Shown: in pieces, positions 53,011-62,843 of the stretch
How the letters are laid out: every line of letters starts with the position of its first letter
How positions within the stretch are numbered: the first letter of the stretch is position 1
Assembly: GCF_021650705.1 (NCBI RefSeq)
Contig: NZ_CP087138.1
Location: 3,410,001 to 3,474,000 of the forward strand
Direction of reading: 5' to 3'
DNA: 64,000 bases
Source: Pseudomonas sp. KNUC1026
GTDB lineage: Bacteria > Pseudomonadota > Gammaproteobacteria > Pseudomonadales > Pseudomonadaceae
Made by a program: the position numbers and the translations under genes
The notes under the pieces: model-generated
What the model saw: only the letters and a program-made list of their open reading frames with translations
What the model was told of the DNA's origin: nothing
The model's database searches: none

Positions 53011-53895
53011 ATGAAATCAAGGTTACGCAGCGTATGGGCAGTCGGCGTCGCTGGGCTCGCCTGCCTGCGCCCGCAGCATGGGCCTTGCCGACCCTGACCT
53101 GGGCAATGCGCGAATTTCCGCCACTGACGATTTTCGATGGCCCTCGAGAAGGGCCAGGGCGCAGTGGACCAGACGCTCGCCCAGCTTACCCAGGCCATGC
53201 CGGGTTACCAGCACAAGTTCGTGCGGGTAAACCGCGCTCGCGGCATCCAGATGCTCAAGGAAACCCGGCCTCACCTGCGACCCCACCCTGCTGGTGGACC
53301 GCCGAGCGCGCCAGCTTCGGCAGCCTTCTCGGTGCGCGCCTTCGCCACACAGAGCAACGGGCTGATCATTCGTGCGCAGGATCAGGACCTGTTCAAACCC
53401 TGGCTGGACCAGGGCTCGGTGAACCTCGCCGCACTGCTTGAGGCCGGCAACCTGCAGGTCGGCATTGTGCCGGGGCGCAGTTATGGCGAAGCAGTAGACG
53501 CCATGCTGGGCCGGGCGCCCGCTCAGGTACTGGTGCCCCATTACGGCAACGACGCCAGCACCAACTTGTTGCAGATGGAGCAATTGGGCCGTTTGCATGC
53601 ATTCGTGGGTTACTGGACGGAAGCGCGCTACCTGGCTACCCAACAAGGCATAGACCCCGCCACCTTGCGCTACCTGCCCATTCAGGGCGACAGCCGCTAC
53701 AAGTTCACCTGACGTCGCCTGCTCCAACACGCCCAGGGCCATCACGCGATCGACTCGATCAACGTGCAACTCAAGCAATTGCGGCAAACATCGCTGCCGC
53801 TGCTCGACGCGCGATGGCTGGACAGTGGCCAGCAGAGTGAATATCTACAAGATGCGCGGCGTTTTTTCGCCCAACCTGACGACCCGCGTCCCTGA
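53011..53895 (+). CDS. Periplasmic binding-protein-like gene (TIGR02285 type), broken as read
   Basis: Resembles the TIGR02285 group of small extracellular solute-binding-like proteins. A signal-like start MKSRLRSVWAVGVAGLACL at 53011 is followed in changing frames by LTWAMREFPPLTIFDGP, QGAVDQTLAQLTQAMPGYQHKFVRVNRARGIQML, CDPTLLW and FATQSNGLIIRAQD. LVPHYGNDASTNLL and SRYKFT come later. An in-frame TGA at 53710-53712 (perhaps TGG originally) is followed in the same frame by HAIDSINVQLKQLRQTSLPLL to the stop at 53895. At least four more shifts lie at 53080-53330. The number of lesions leaves open a real pseudogene. Substrate unknown. Confidence 0.65.
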
Positions 53896-53938
53896 CCGGG
53901 CGTCCCTGACCAGGCGTCTCCGCGCAAACAAAAAGAAA

Positions 53939-53967
53939 CCCCGCACGGTGGGGAAAGCCGTGCGGGG
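53939..53967 (-). terminator. Terminator downstream of the DUF3509 gene
   Basis: CCCCGCACGG (53939-53948) pairs with CCGTGCGGGG (53958-53967). On the minus strand the stem is followed by TTTCTTTTTG, so it terminates leftward transcription from the DUF3509 gene. Confidence 0.8.
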
Positions 53968-54081
53968 TCAATCAAGTGCCGACCTTCGGCACCTGCCAGG
54001 CGACTGATCGACACCGGAGCACAATGCCGATTCAACGCCCTTATGGTCGAGAACCTGCCCGATGGGAAGGTTCCGGGAAGT

Positions 54082-54374
54082 TCAGCGCAGAGTCGCAGCA
54101 AAAGCGTGAGGGTTGGCAGCATGCCGCACGGCGGCAATCATGGAAGGCTCCAGGCGCCCTTCTGCAATCATCAGGTCGCGATGCAAACCGTCGACCACGT
54201 CGGTCAATGCACGGATATCGCCCAATTGAATACGATGAAATTCGCGGGCCAGTACAGTGGAGCCGAGCGGGTCGCTCACCACCAGCATGACGTGAGCCTC
54301 CCGGCCGGCCGCGGAGACAAGGCCACGTGACAAGGCGCCAGGGCTTCACTAAGCAGTTGGCTGATTGTTTCCAT
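54082..54374 (-). CDS. DUF3509 family protein, frameshifted as read
   Basis: A small Pseudomonas-specific protein of unknown function (about 97 codons). The start METISQLLSEALAPCHVAL at 54374 is followed, after a shift near 54325, by SAAGREAHVMLVVSDPLGSTVLAREF and RALTDVVDGLHRDLMIAEGRLEPSM, matching the DUF3509 family as I know it. No membrane segment or signal peptide. Terminated by the stem-loop at 53939-53967. Confidence 0.72.
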
Positions 54375-54509
54375 GTATCACCCTCTTGTCCATTGAGCGA
54401 AAGGCTGTCTATCAATGACCGCGCAATGCCTGGGAAGTTCGCGGCCGCAGGGCACTTCGACGTTCCATCGGAGCATTGCCAATCGCATATGACCAGAATA
54501 CGTCAGCTG

Positions 54510-54887
54510 TTAGAAGGCAGTGCGCGTTTGCCGGTAATGCTCCAGCATTGCATGCAACGGGTGGGTAGCAGGCCGCCACGGCAGGTGCCCAAGCACGCGC
54601 AGGCCCTCCTGGCGCGCCTGCAGCTCCAGGGCGCGAGCCTTGCCCTCCCCTCGCAGAATCAGCGAAGCATGGGGTCGATGATCGACCAGCGCGCTGACCT
54701 GTGCGCCATCACCGCGGCTGTCCAACAGGGCTATGTCCACCGGCCAGTCGCCCGCCAACACGTGGGCGATTGCCGTGGCGCGCTCGGCGACGCGAACGTT
54801 GAATACGCCGCAGGCATTGAGCGCCTGGTGCAATTGCAGCACTTGGGCAGGTTGCTCTTCGATGATCAGCACATTGAGGGAATGCAT
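54510..54887 (-). CDS. Stand-alone receiver-like protein
   Basis: A 125-residue single-domain protein with the CheY-like fold: MHSLNVLIIEEQPAQVLQLHQAL, the acidic pair Glu10/Glu11, the probable acceptor Asp56 in DIALLDSRGDG, and LRVLGHLPWRP near the C-terminus. The invariant Lys before Pro appears as Arg, so phosphorylation-dependent switching may be altered. There is no output domain and no adjacent kinase. EvgA/VieA-like regulators begin similarly, but the DNA-binding part is absent and the stop is clean. Confidence 0.75.
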   Translation of the reverse strand: MHSLNVLIIEEQPAQVLQLHQALNACGVFNVRVAERATAIAHVLAGDWPVDIALLDSRGDGAQVSALVDHRPHASLILRGEGKARALELQARQEGLRVLGHLPWRPATHPLHAMLEHYRQTRTAF

Positions 54888-55031
54888 GGCGGCCTCCGGC
54901 AGGCGTGGGCGGAACAGCCGGGTACCTGCAGAGGGCGCATCAAGGGGAGGCTATGAAGAGCTTTCCTGAAACCGATGTAGGACGTTTCCCGAGTGCCAGA
55001 GGGCCGGATTCGCCCGGCCCCTGGCCTTTGC

Positions 55032-56439
55032 TCAGAGCGGTTTGCCGCGGTTGCCATGCTCGGCGACGAACGCCTGTACTGCGGCCAGATCATTAGCCAG
55101 CACGGTGCAGCGCTCCGGCCGCTCGAACAGGTCGGTAAGGTGCTCAGGCAACGCCAGCGCACGCGCGACACCGGCCTTCTCCACCGCATCGGGGAACTTG
55201 ACCGGGTGCGCAGTACCCAGCACTACCATCGGGGTATCCAGGCTGCGGCGGCATTCACGGGCGGCCTTCACGCCAATGGCCGTGTGCGGGTCGAGCACTT
55301 CGCCGGTGCTGGCAAAGACTTCGGCGATGGTCTGGCAAGTGGCCTCGTCGCTGACCGCCAGCGAATCGAACAACTTGCGCGCTTCGGTCCAGCGATCGGG
55401 CTCGACGCTGAAGCCGCCACCGAGCTTGAAGCTGGCCATCAGTTGCGCAAGCGTCTCGCCGTTGCGGCCGTGCAGGTCGAACAGCAGGCGCTCGAAGTTC
55501 GACGACACCATGATGTCCATCGACGGCGACAGGGTCGCGTGCAGGGTTTCCTTCACATACTGGTTGCCGCTCATGAAGCGGTGCAGGATGTCGTTGCGGT
55601 TGGTTGCAACAATGAGCTGGCTGATCGGCAGGCCCATGTTGCGCGCCAGGTAACCGGCGAAGATGTCGCCGAAGTTGCCGGTGGGCACCGAGAACGCCAC
55701 AGAGCGGGCCGGGCCGCCCAGCTGCAGGGCCGCGTGGAAGTAGTAGACGATCTGGGCCATGATCCGCGCCCAGTTGATCGAATTGACCGCCACCAGCCGC
55801 GTGCCCTTGAGGAAACCCTGGTCGGCGAAACTCGCCTTGACCATTTCCTGGCAGTCGTCGAAGTTGCCTTCGATTGCAATGTTGTGGATGTTTTCGCCGA
55901 AGATGGTCGTCATCTGCCGGCGTTGCACTTCCGACACACGCTGATGCGGGTGCAGGATGAAGATGTCGACGTTGTCGCAGCGGCGGCAGCCTTCGATGGC
56001 GGCCGAACCGGTGTCGCCGCTGGTAGCGCCGATGATGACCACGCGCTCATTGCGCTTGGCCAATATGTGGTCGAGCAGGCGGCCCAGCAACTGCAGGGCA
56101 AAATCCTTGAAGGCCAGGGTCGGGCCGTGGAACAGCTCCATGACCCACTCGTTGCCGCCCAGCTGGCGCAATGGCGCGACGGCGGCGTGCGCGAACTGGC
56201 CGTAGGTTTCTTCGAGGATCTTCTTGAAATCGGCGTCGGCGATGCTGCCGGTGACGAACGGGCGCATCACCCGGAACGCCAGCTCGTGGAAGGCAGGCCG
56301 GCCCAGGAGGCGATTTCTTCCTGGGTGAAACGCGGCAGGTTTCCGGCACGTACAGGCCGCCATCGCTGGCCAGGCCCGCCAGCAACACATCTTCGAAGTT
56401 CAGAGCTGGCGCTTTGCCGCGGGTGCTGATGTAACGCAT
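55032..56439 (-). CDS. thrC: Threonine synthase, frameshifted as read
   Basis: ThrC converts O-phosphohomoserine to threonine using pyridoxal phosphate. The start MRYISTRGKAPALNFEDVLLAGLASDGG at 56439 is typical. The PLP-lysine motif GPTLAFKDFALQ, the ATSGDTGSAA loop and VPTGNFGDIFAGY are present. Two single-base deletions near 56339 and 56297 put about 14 codons (around residues 34-48) in the wrong frame. Repaired length is about 469 residues. It follows hom by 43 bp in the conserved hom-thrC operon. Confidence 0.94.
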
Positions 56440-56482
56440 GGTGTCATCCTTCAGGAAGGCGGCTCGGCGAGCCGCCACCGGG

Positions 56483-57786
56483 TTAGCTCAGTTGTTCGAC
56501 GCGGATGCGCACGACCTTGTCGTTCACACCTTCCAGGGCTTCCAGCGCGGCGATGGCGTCGTCGATGCGGCGCTCCACTACGCGGTGAGTCAGCAGGATG
56601 ATCGGCACCAGGCCGTCCTGCTCCTCGGCTTCCTTCTGCATGATCGACTCGATATTGATACCACGCTCCGACAGGATGCTCGCCACCTGGGCCAGCACGC
56701 CGGGATGATCCTTGGCCTGAATGCGCAGGTAATACGCGCTTTCACAGGCCTCGATCGGCAGGATCGGATGCGCCGACAGCGAATCGGGCTGGAACGCCAG
56801 GTGCGGCACGCGGTTTTCCGGGTCGCTGGTCATGGCACGTACCACGTCCACCAGGTCAGCCACCACCGCCGAAGCGGTCGGCTCCATCCCGGCGCCGGCG
56901 CCGTAACAGGGTGGACCCTACCGCGTCACCGTTGACCATCACGGCGTTCATCACGCCGTTGACGTTGGCGATCAGGCGGTCGGCGGGGATCAGCGTGGGG
57001 TGCACGCGCAGCTCGATGCCTTCGGCGGTGCTGCGTGCCACGCCCAGGTGCTTGATGCGATAGCCCAGCGCCTCTGCGTAGTTCCACGTCGGCCGTGGTC
57101 AGGCGGGTGATGCCCTCGGTGTAGGCCTTGTCGAACTGCAACGGAATGCCGAAGGCGATGGACGCCAGGATGGTCAGCTTGTGCGCCGCGTCGATGCCCT
57201 CGACGTCGAAGGTCGGGTCGGCCTCGGCATAGCCCAGTGCTTGCGCCTCGGCCAACACGTCAGGAAAGGTGCGGCCCTTCTCGCGCATTTCGGTGAGGAT
57301 GAAGTTGCCGGTGCCATTGATGATGCCGGCCACCCAGTTGATGCGGTTGGCCGACAGGCCTTCGCGGATCGCCTTGATCACCGGGATGCCGCCGGCCACG
57401 GCAGCTTCGAAGGCGACGATCACGCCTTTTTCGCGGGCACGGGCGAAGATCTCGTCGCCATGCACGGCGATCAGCGCCTTGTTGGCGGTGACCACATGCT
57501 TGCCATTGTCGATGGCCTGCAGCACCAGGTCGCGGGCGATGGTGTAGCCGCCGATCAGCTCGATCACGATGTCGATTTCAGGGTTGCTGGCCACCGCGAA
57601 CACGTCGGAGGTGGTGGCGGTGCCGGTAATGTCGCAGTGGGGGTTCTGCGAGCGCAGCGCAATCTGGGTGACTTCAATACCGCGCCCGGCACGGCGGGCG
57701 ATCTCCTCGGCGTTGCGCTTGAGTACATTGAAGGTGCCGCCACCGACGGTACCGAACCCGCAGATCCCTACTTTGACCGGTTTCAC
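56483..57786 (-). CDS. hom: Homoserine dehydrogenase, frameshifted as read
   Basis: Hom reduces aspartate semialdehyde to homoserine. A GTG at 57786 after GGGGAG gives MKPVKVGICGFGTVGGGTF with the NAD(P)-binding GFGTVGGG. VVTANKALIA, GIINGTGNFILTEM and AEADPTFDVEGIDAAHKL follow. A C-terminal ACT domain (YYLRIQAKDHPGVLAQVASILSERGINIESI) suggests threonine feedback control. Shifts occur near 57080 and 56905. Repaired length is about 434 residues. First gene of hom-thrC. Confidence 0.94.
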
Positions 57787-57865
57787 TCTGAACTCCCCAT
57801 GAAACGACCGGCACTGTGGCCGGCCGCGAAAACCGCTACCCCCTCGGGCAGCGTTGTTGATTCGA

Positions 57866-58600
57866 TTAACCCTTGCTGTCGAGCGCAAGCTTGCCCAGCT
57901 GGGCGGCAGGCTGGTAGCCCGGGATCATCTGGCCGCTTTCCAGAATGATGGCCGGCGTGCCGTTGATGCCGATCTGCTGGCCGAGGGCAAATTGCTTGCT
58001 CACCGGGTTGTCGCACTTGGGCGCATCCACGCTCTTGCCGTTGATCATCTTGCTCAGCGAAGCCGGGCGATCCTTGGAGCACCACACGGCCTGAAGCTGC
58101 TCGTCACCTGGCGAATTCAGCCCCTGGCGCGGGAAGGCCAGGTAGCGCACTTCGATGCCCATCGCATTGAGCTTCGGCACTTCGGCGTGCAGCTTCTGGC
58201 AGTATGGGCAGGTGGTGTCGGTGAAGACGGTGATGACCGACTTGGCTTTACCGCCCTGGGCCGGGAACACCACCATCTGGTCCTGCGGGATGGCGCCGAT
58301 CAGCTTGGCCACGCCTGCGCGCTCGGCGCGCTCGGTGAGGTTGACCGGCTTGTCACCCTGCACCTGGTACAGGTAACCCTGCATCACGTACTGGCCATCG
58401 GCGCTGGCATAGAGCACACGGCCGCCTTGCAGGCGCACTTCGTAGAGGCCATTGAGCGGGGCCGGGGCCACGCTTTCGACAGGTACATCCAGTTGCAGCG
58501 TGGTGAGGGTTTTACGAATGGCTTGCTCGGCATCGTCAGCCAGGGCAAAGCTGCTGGCGAGCATCAAGGCAGCAGCGGTAATAAGGCGAGTCACGCGCAT
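57866..58600 (-). CDS. dsbC: Disulfide isomerase DsbC
   Basis: DsbC corrects wrong disulfides in the periplasm and is kept reduced by DsbD. The 244-residue protein has a signal peptide (MRVTRLITAAALMLASSFALA), an N-terminal dimerisation domain (about residues 25-85) and a thioredoxin-like domain with the active site CPYC (Cys131, Cys134) and cis-Pro in GINGTPAI. A second cysteine pair (VWCSKD ... PKCDNP) is structural. Start at 58600 after GGAGTG. Lies between xerD and hom. Frame intact. Confidence 0.95.
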   Translation of the reverse strand: MRVTRLITAAALMLASSFALADDAEQAIRKTLTTLQLDVPVESVAPAPLNGLYEVRLQGGRVLYASADGQYVMQGYLYQVQGDKPVNLTERAERAGVAKLIGAIPQDQMVVFPAQGGKAKSVITVFTDTTCPYCQKLHAEVPKLNAMGIEVRYLAFPRQGLNSPGDEQLQAVWCSKDRPASLSKMINGKSVDAPKCDNPVSKQFALGQQIGINGTPAIILESGQMIPGYQPAAQLGKLALDSKG

Positions 58601-58705
58601 GGGCACTCCTGAAGCAGCGGACAAAGGGCACCGCTCAGGAGCTTTACCTGGGCAGGCCGCGAAACCGTGCAAGCCTACCATGAAATCCGCCGCCAGGCCC
58701 CTGCC

Positions 58706-59602
58706 TCAGCCTCTCGGGTGATGGGCCGCGTGCAGTGCCTGCAGGCGTGCCTTGGCCACATGGGTGTAGATTTGCGTGGTGGAGAGGTCTGCATGGCCGA
58801 GCAGCATCTGCACCGAGCGCAGGTCCGCACCGTGGTTGAGCAAATGGGTGGCGAAGGCATGGCGCAAGGTGTGCGGCGACAGGCTCTTGTCGATCCCGGC
58901 CACCTGGGCATGGTGCTTGATGCGGTGCCAGAAGGTCTGCCGCGTCATTTGCTCGCCGCGCAGGCTGGGGAACACCACGTCGCTGGGCCGTTCGTTCAGC
59001 AGCTCGGCACGCGCGCCGCGCAGGTAGCGCTCCAACCAGGCAATCGCCTCCTCGCCCATCGGCACCAGGCGCTCCTTGTTGCCCTTGCCGGTGACCCTCA
59101 GCACGCCCTGGCGCAGGTTCATCTCATCCAGGCGCAAGCCCACCAGTTCAGAGACCCGCAGGCCGCACGCATAAAGCACTTCGAGCATGGCCCGGTCACG
59201 CTCGCCGAGGGCCGTGCCCAGGTCCGGCGCCAACAACAAGGCTTCGACGTCTTGCTCGGAGAGGGACTTGGGCAGAGGCTTGCCCAGCCGGGGCATGTCG
59301 ACCAGCAAGGTAGGGTCGGCTTCGATCAGCTCCTCGCGCAGCAGGTAGCGATAAAAACCCCGCGCGCCGGAGAGAAAGCGCGCAGTGGAGCGTGGCTTGT
59401 AGGCATTGTCGACCCGCCAGGCGAGATGGTCGAGCAACGCCTCACGGCCAGCGGTGGCCAGTTCGATGTTTCGCTCGGCGAGCCAGCCGTTGTAAAGAGC
59501 CAGGTCGCTGCGGTAGGCGCTGCGGCTGTTATCGGACAAGCCTTTTTCGAGCCAGAGGGCGTCGAGGAATTGGTCGATCAGGGAGTGGTCTAGGGCGGGC
59601 AT
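58706..59602 (-). CDS. xerD: Site-specific tyrosine recombinase XerD
   Basis: XerD acts with XerC at dif to resolve chromosome dimers. The 298-residue protein has the N-terminal SAM-like domain (MPALDHSLIDQFLDALWLEKGLS) and the catalytic domain with Arg149, Lys173, His244, Arg247, His270 and the nucleophile Tyr279 (STTQIYTH). Start at the ATG at 59602; an upstream in-frame ATG would add residues absent from the family. Gene order xerD-dsbC-hom-thrC is conserved in Pseudomonas. Frame intact. Confidence 0.96.
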   Translation of the reverse strand: MPALDHSLIDQFLDALWLEKGLSDNSRSAYRSDLALYNGWLAERNIELATAGREALLDHLAWRVDNAYKPRSTARFLSGARGFYRYLLREELIEADPTLLVDMPRLGKPLPKSLSEQDVEALLLAPDLGTALGERDRAMLEVLYACGLRVSELVGLRLDEMNLRQGVLRVTGKGNKERLVPMGEEAIAWLERYLRGARAELLNERPSDVVFPSLRGEQMTRQTFWHRIKHHAQVAGIDKSLSPHTLRHAFATHLLNHGADLRSVQMLLGHADLSTTQIYTHVAKARLQALHAAHHPRG

Positions 59603-59694
59603 TTGAACCAGATGAAAAGTAGCGAAACATGTTCTCAGTTTACAGATTAAAGGAGCAAATCCTACCTTGACCTGCCTCAACCGAAGAAAATCAC

Positions 59695-60006
59695 ATGAAA
59701 TCAATTCCAGTACTCATCTGCTCCATCATGCTATCTGGGTGCGGCACGCTGCATACCTTTCAAAGCGATGAATCAATAAAGTCAAAGCTCAGGGCGGAAA
59801 AAACTCACTGCACGTATCTACCTAAAATGTACGGTGGGGCTGCTTACAACTTCTGCCGACTGCATGCTCAGCCAAAACAGCCCTACTCCGAGCAGCCCCC
59901 GTTCGAAGGCGTTATTCTAGATAGCGCGCTATCTTGCATAGCGGATACATTAATACTCCCCTACACAACTTATGTGCAGCTCAGAGATGGCAGCATGCCT
60001 CTCTGA
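59695..60006 (+). CDS. YceK/YidQ-type lipoprotein
   Basis: A 103-residue lipoprotein starting MKSIPVLICSIMLSGCGTLHTF, with lipobox LSGC (Cys near residue 16). The family sequence MYGGAAYNFCRL, LDSALSCIADTLILPYT and a basic N-terminal part match the YceK/YidQ type. Its DNA is visibly AT-rich and uses codons unlike its neighbours, suggesting recent acquisition. It is divergent from xerD with 92 bp between. Function unknown. Confidence 0.78.
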   Translation: MKSIPVLICSIMLSGCGTLHTFQSDESIKSKLRAEKTHCTYLPKMYGGAAYNFCRLHAQPKQPYSEQPPFEGVILDSALSCIADTLILPYTTYVQLRDGSMPL

Positions 60007-60199
60007 TGGAATTCAAAGGGGGCAAGTTTCAGATCAGCGCACGAACAACCCGAGGAAATCAAGTTCGGTACGTTAATCGGTCCAGAATCTTTTTTGTTTT
60101 TTCGTCTACAGGATGCCAAAACAACCCCATGACGGCTTACAGTTAGTTTCAGTCGATTGCTTTTCAGAAAATAAAATCCAAAAAGCACTCAAGAGAAAT

Positions 60200-60628
60200 T
60201 CAAATCCTCAAATCCCCATCGCCTGGCAGCACCGGCACCGGCCGCTTCTGCTCATCGATGGCCACGAAACAGAACACCCCTTCGATCGCCTTTTCCCGGG
60301 CCTCGCTGTACATCCCCTCGACGAACACTTCCACACGCACCTTGAGGCTGGTGTTACCCACATGCACCACGCTGCCTACCAGCTCGACGATGCTGCCAGC
60401 CGGGATGGCGTGGTTGAAGTCGATGCGGTCGGTGGAGACGGTCACCAGCGGCAGCCGGCAGAAGCGCGTGGCGGCGATGAACGACACTTCGTCCATCCAG
60501 GCAAGTGCAGTGCCGCCGAACAGGGTGTTGTGGTGGTTGACGGTGCCGGGGAATACGGCTTTGGTCACGCGGCTGACGGAGAGCTCCGCACGGCGTTGGA
60601 TTTCAGCTTCACGCAGGGTCATGGGCAT
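60200..60628 (-). CDS. Acyl-CoA thioesterase, YciA-like hotdog fold
   Basis: A hotdog-fold thioesterase that probably hydrolyses medium- to long-chain acyl-CoA. The sequence ELSVSRVTKAVFPGTVNHHNTLFGG is the family motif, with the catalytic Asp in MDEVSFIAATRF and FVAIDEQKRPVPV near the end. The start is ambiguous between ATG codons at 60628 and 60622 (MTLREAEIQRRAE). It is separated from rplS upstream by a strong terminator. Frame intact. Confidence 0.85.
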   Translation of the reverse strand: MPMTLREAEIQRRAELSVSRVTKAVFPGTVNHHNTLFGGTALAWMDEVSFIAATRFCRLPLVTVSTDRIDFNHAIPAGSIVELVGSVVHVGNTSLKVRVEVFVEGMYSEAREKAIEGVFCFVAIDEQKRPVPVLPGDGDLRI

Positions 60629-60672
60629 GTACACATCAATGGCAAACAGCGCGCAGTGTACTGCCAGAAACG

Positions 60673-60700
60673 AAAAAAGCAGCCCGAAGGCTGCTTTTTT
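60673..60700 (-). terminator. Terminator of the rpsP-rimM-trmD-rplS operon
   Basis: Arms AAAAAAGCAGCC and GGCTGCTTTTTT around CGAA (TTCG on the minus strand), with a T run in both directions, 14 bp after the rplS stop. A strong, probably bidirectional intrinsic terminator. Confidence 0.9.
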
Positions 60701-60713
60701 CAAACCGGCACAA

Positions 60714-61064
60714 TCAGGCCAGTTTTTCCTTGATGCGTGCGGCTTTACCGGACAGATCACGGAGGTAGTACAGCTTGGCCTTACGCACGTCACCACGACG
60801 TTTCACGGTCAGGCTGTCGATGGTCGGGCTGTAGGTCTGGAAAGTACGCTCTACGCCGACACCGTTGGAGATCTTGCGCACGGTGAATGCACTGTTGACA
60901 CCACGGTTGCGCTTGCCGATTACAACGCCTTCGAAGGCCTGCAGACGGCTACGCTCGCCTTCCTTTACCTTTACCTGAACGATAATGGTGTCACCCGGGG
61001 CGAAGGCCGGGATTTCTTTGGTCATCTGCTCTGCTTCGAGGGCGAGAATGATCTTGTTGGTCAT
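60714..61064 (-). CDS. rplS: 50S ribosomal protein L19
   Basis: L19 sits at the subunit interface of the 50S particle. The 116-residue protein [21 protein letters not shown] contains the signature [28 protein letters not shown] at its end. Last gene of the rpsP-rimM-trmD-rplS operon, 9 bp after trmD, with a terminator behind it. Frame intact. Confidence 0.98.
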   Translation of the reverse strand: MTNKIILALEAEQMTKEIPAFAPGDTIIVQVKVKEGERSRLQAFEGVVIGKRNRGVNSAFTVRKISNGVGVERTFQTYSPTIDSLTVKRRGDVRKAKLYYLRDLSGKAARIKEKLA

Positions 61065-61073
61065 GCTGTGCTC

Positions 61074-61864
61074 CTAAGATGAACCGTCAGGTTCACCGTC
61101 GATACGTTGTCTATCGTCCCGCTTGCGGAGGTATTCCGCCAGCAGCTTCTGCTCTCTCCAGAAAGTGAGCGACTTTCCAGAAGATCGGGCCGCCGTTCAT
61201 GCGTCCGCCCAACGGACTGCGTCGAACGCCAACGCCGGATGTGTGCGTGGTTGCCGCTCGAGCAACACGTCGGGTACACAGCGTTCCGCATACACCTCAG
61301 GCCGGGTGTAGTGCGGGCAATCGAGCAAGCCGTCGGTGAAGGAGATCTTCTTCCGCCGAGCCTGCATGCCCTGGAGCTCCGGGCAGCAACCGCGTAACCG
61401 CATCGATCAGGACCATGGCCGGCAGCTCCCCGCCAGACAACACGTAATCCCCAACCGACCACTCTTCATCGACATGCGCTTCAATGAACCGCTCGTCGAT
61501 GCCTTCGTAACGCCCGGCGATGAGAATCAGGGATTGCTCGTGCGCCAGTTCCTTCACGGCCGCCTGCGTCGATGCCTGCGACCTTGCGGGGACAGGTAGA
61601 TCACCTTCGCCGCTTCCCCCGCCGCCTGCCTTGCTTCCAGCAGGGCGTCTTCCAGGGGCTTGACCTTCATCACCATGCCGGGGCCACCGCCGAAGGGCCG
61701 GTCATCCACAGTGTGGTGCCGATCCGTGGTGTAGCTTCGCGGGTTCCAGCAGTTGACTTGCATCAACCCTTGGCGAACCGCGCGGCTGGTAATGCCGTGT
61801 TCGGTGATGGCCGAGAACATCTTCGGGAAACAGTGTGATGACATCTACGCGCAGGTTAGCCGAT
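61074..61864 (-). CDS. trmD: tRNA (guanine-N1)-methyltransferase TrmD, frameshifted as read
   Basis: TrmD methylates G37 of tRNAs read in CCN and CUN/CGG contexts and is essential. Recognisable pieces in order: [155 protein letters not shown]. At least five single-base shifts separate them. The ATG itself appears as ATCG near 61862 (an inserted C), giving [12 protein letters not shown] if corrected. Overall position and synteny leave no doubt. Confidence 0.92.
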
Positions 61865-61869
61865 CTGCC

Positions 61870-62408
61870 TCGAGAAGTCCGCATCCCACTCCACCCGCAT
61901 TTCGCCAGCGGCCAGGTTCACCTCGGCGCACAGTCGTCCGTGCTACGGCAACAGGCGTTCGCGATCATCCAGGCTGCCCGCGCAGGGCTTGACCACCATC
62001 ACATCGTTCGCGCCGGTTTCCAGCAGGTGATCGACTTTTCCGAGCAGTTCGCCGGGGCTGTTGATAACCTTCAGGCCTTCAAGCTGATACCAGTAGGTAA
62101 TCATCCTGGGCCAATGCCGGCAGCAAGCTGCGCTCGATGCAGATTTCGTAACCGGCGAGCAGGCGAGCCTCTTCGCGGTCATCGAGACCTTGTAACTTCG
62201 CGACCAGGACCTTGTTCTGAGAACGGCCACTGGCCAATACCGCCTGCCTTACGTCACCATCGTGCCGAAGCGTCCAGTGCTTGTAGTCGAGCAGGTTGTC
62301 GATTGGATCGGTAAAGGAGTAAACCTTCACTTCACCTCGAACGCCGTGTACCGAAACGATCTTGCCGATGACGATCAGGTCAACTGCAGGTGCTGGTGTG
62401 GCGTTCAT
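61870..62408 (-). CDS. rimM: Ribosome maturation factor RimM, frameshifted as read
   Basis: RimM assists 30S head assembly by binding S19. The start [29 protein letters not shown] leads to [17 protein letters not shown] and [20 protein letters not shown]. The PRC-barrel half is [33 protein letters not shown], with MRVEWDADF at the end. Shifts near 62093 (inserted C), 61948 and 61872. At the last site TTCTGAGG reads TTCTCGAGG, so even the stop is masked. About 179 codons when repaired. Confidence 0.92.
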
Positions 62409-62413
62409 ACTGC

Positions 62414-62665
62414 TCAGGCCGCAGCCTTGGCAGCTTCCTTCAGCAGCTGAGCAACGCGCTCAGACGGCTGGGCGCCAGCAGACAGCCAGTAGCTGACGCG
62501 CTCCTGGTTGACGGACAGGCGGATTTCACCACCAGTGGCGACCGGGTTGAAGAAGCCAACGCGCTCGTGAAACGACCGTCGCGCGCATTGCGGCTGTCGG
62601 TCACGGTCAGGTGGTAGAACGGGCGCTTTTTCGAGCCGCCACGTGCAAGACGGAATGGTTACCAT
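62414..62665 (-). CDS. rpsP: 30S ribosomal protein S16, middle out of frame as read
   Basis: S16 is a primary assembly protein of the 30S body. The ATG at 62665 after AGGAAC and the second half ([40 protein letters not shown]) are correct. Codons 4-31 read in the wrong frame because of one inserted T near 62653 and one lost C near 62572. Correcting both gives [19 protein letters not shown], the invariant S16 start. 84 codons including the stop. First gene of the rpsP-rimM-trmD-rplS operon. Confidence 0.95.
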   Translation of the reverse strand: MVTIPSCTWRLEKAPVLPPDRDRQPQCARRSFHERVGFFNPVATGGEIRLSVNQERVSYWLSAGAQPSERVAQLLKEAAKAAA

Positions 62666-62843
62666 GTGAACATCGTTCCTGTTGTCGGTGCTGCAGATTA
62701 AAGGCACAGCCGAGCACTCACGTGCCGAAAGGCCGCGTGTTCTCAAGGAATACACGCACTTTTGCAATTGCCCTTTTCCAAATGGCCGACGGACCGCCCC
62801 TTGCGGGGAGCAGCCCATCGCCCTCTTCCTTCACGTGCAGGGG

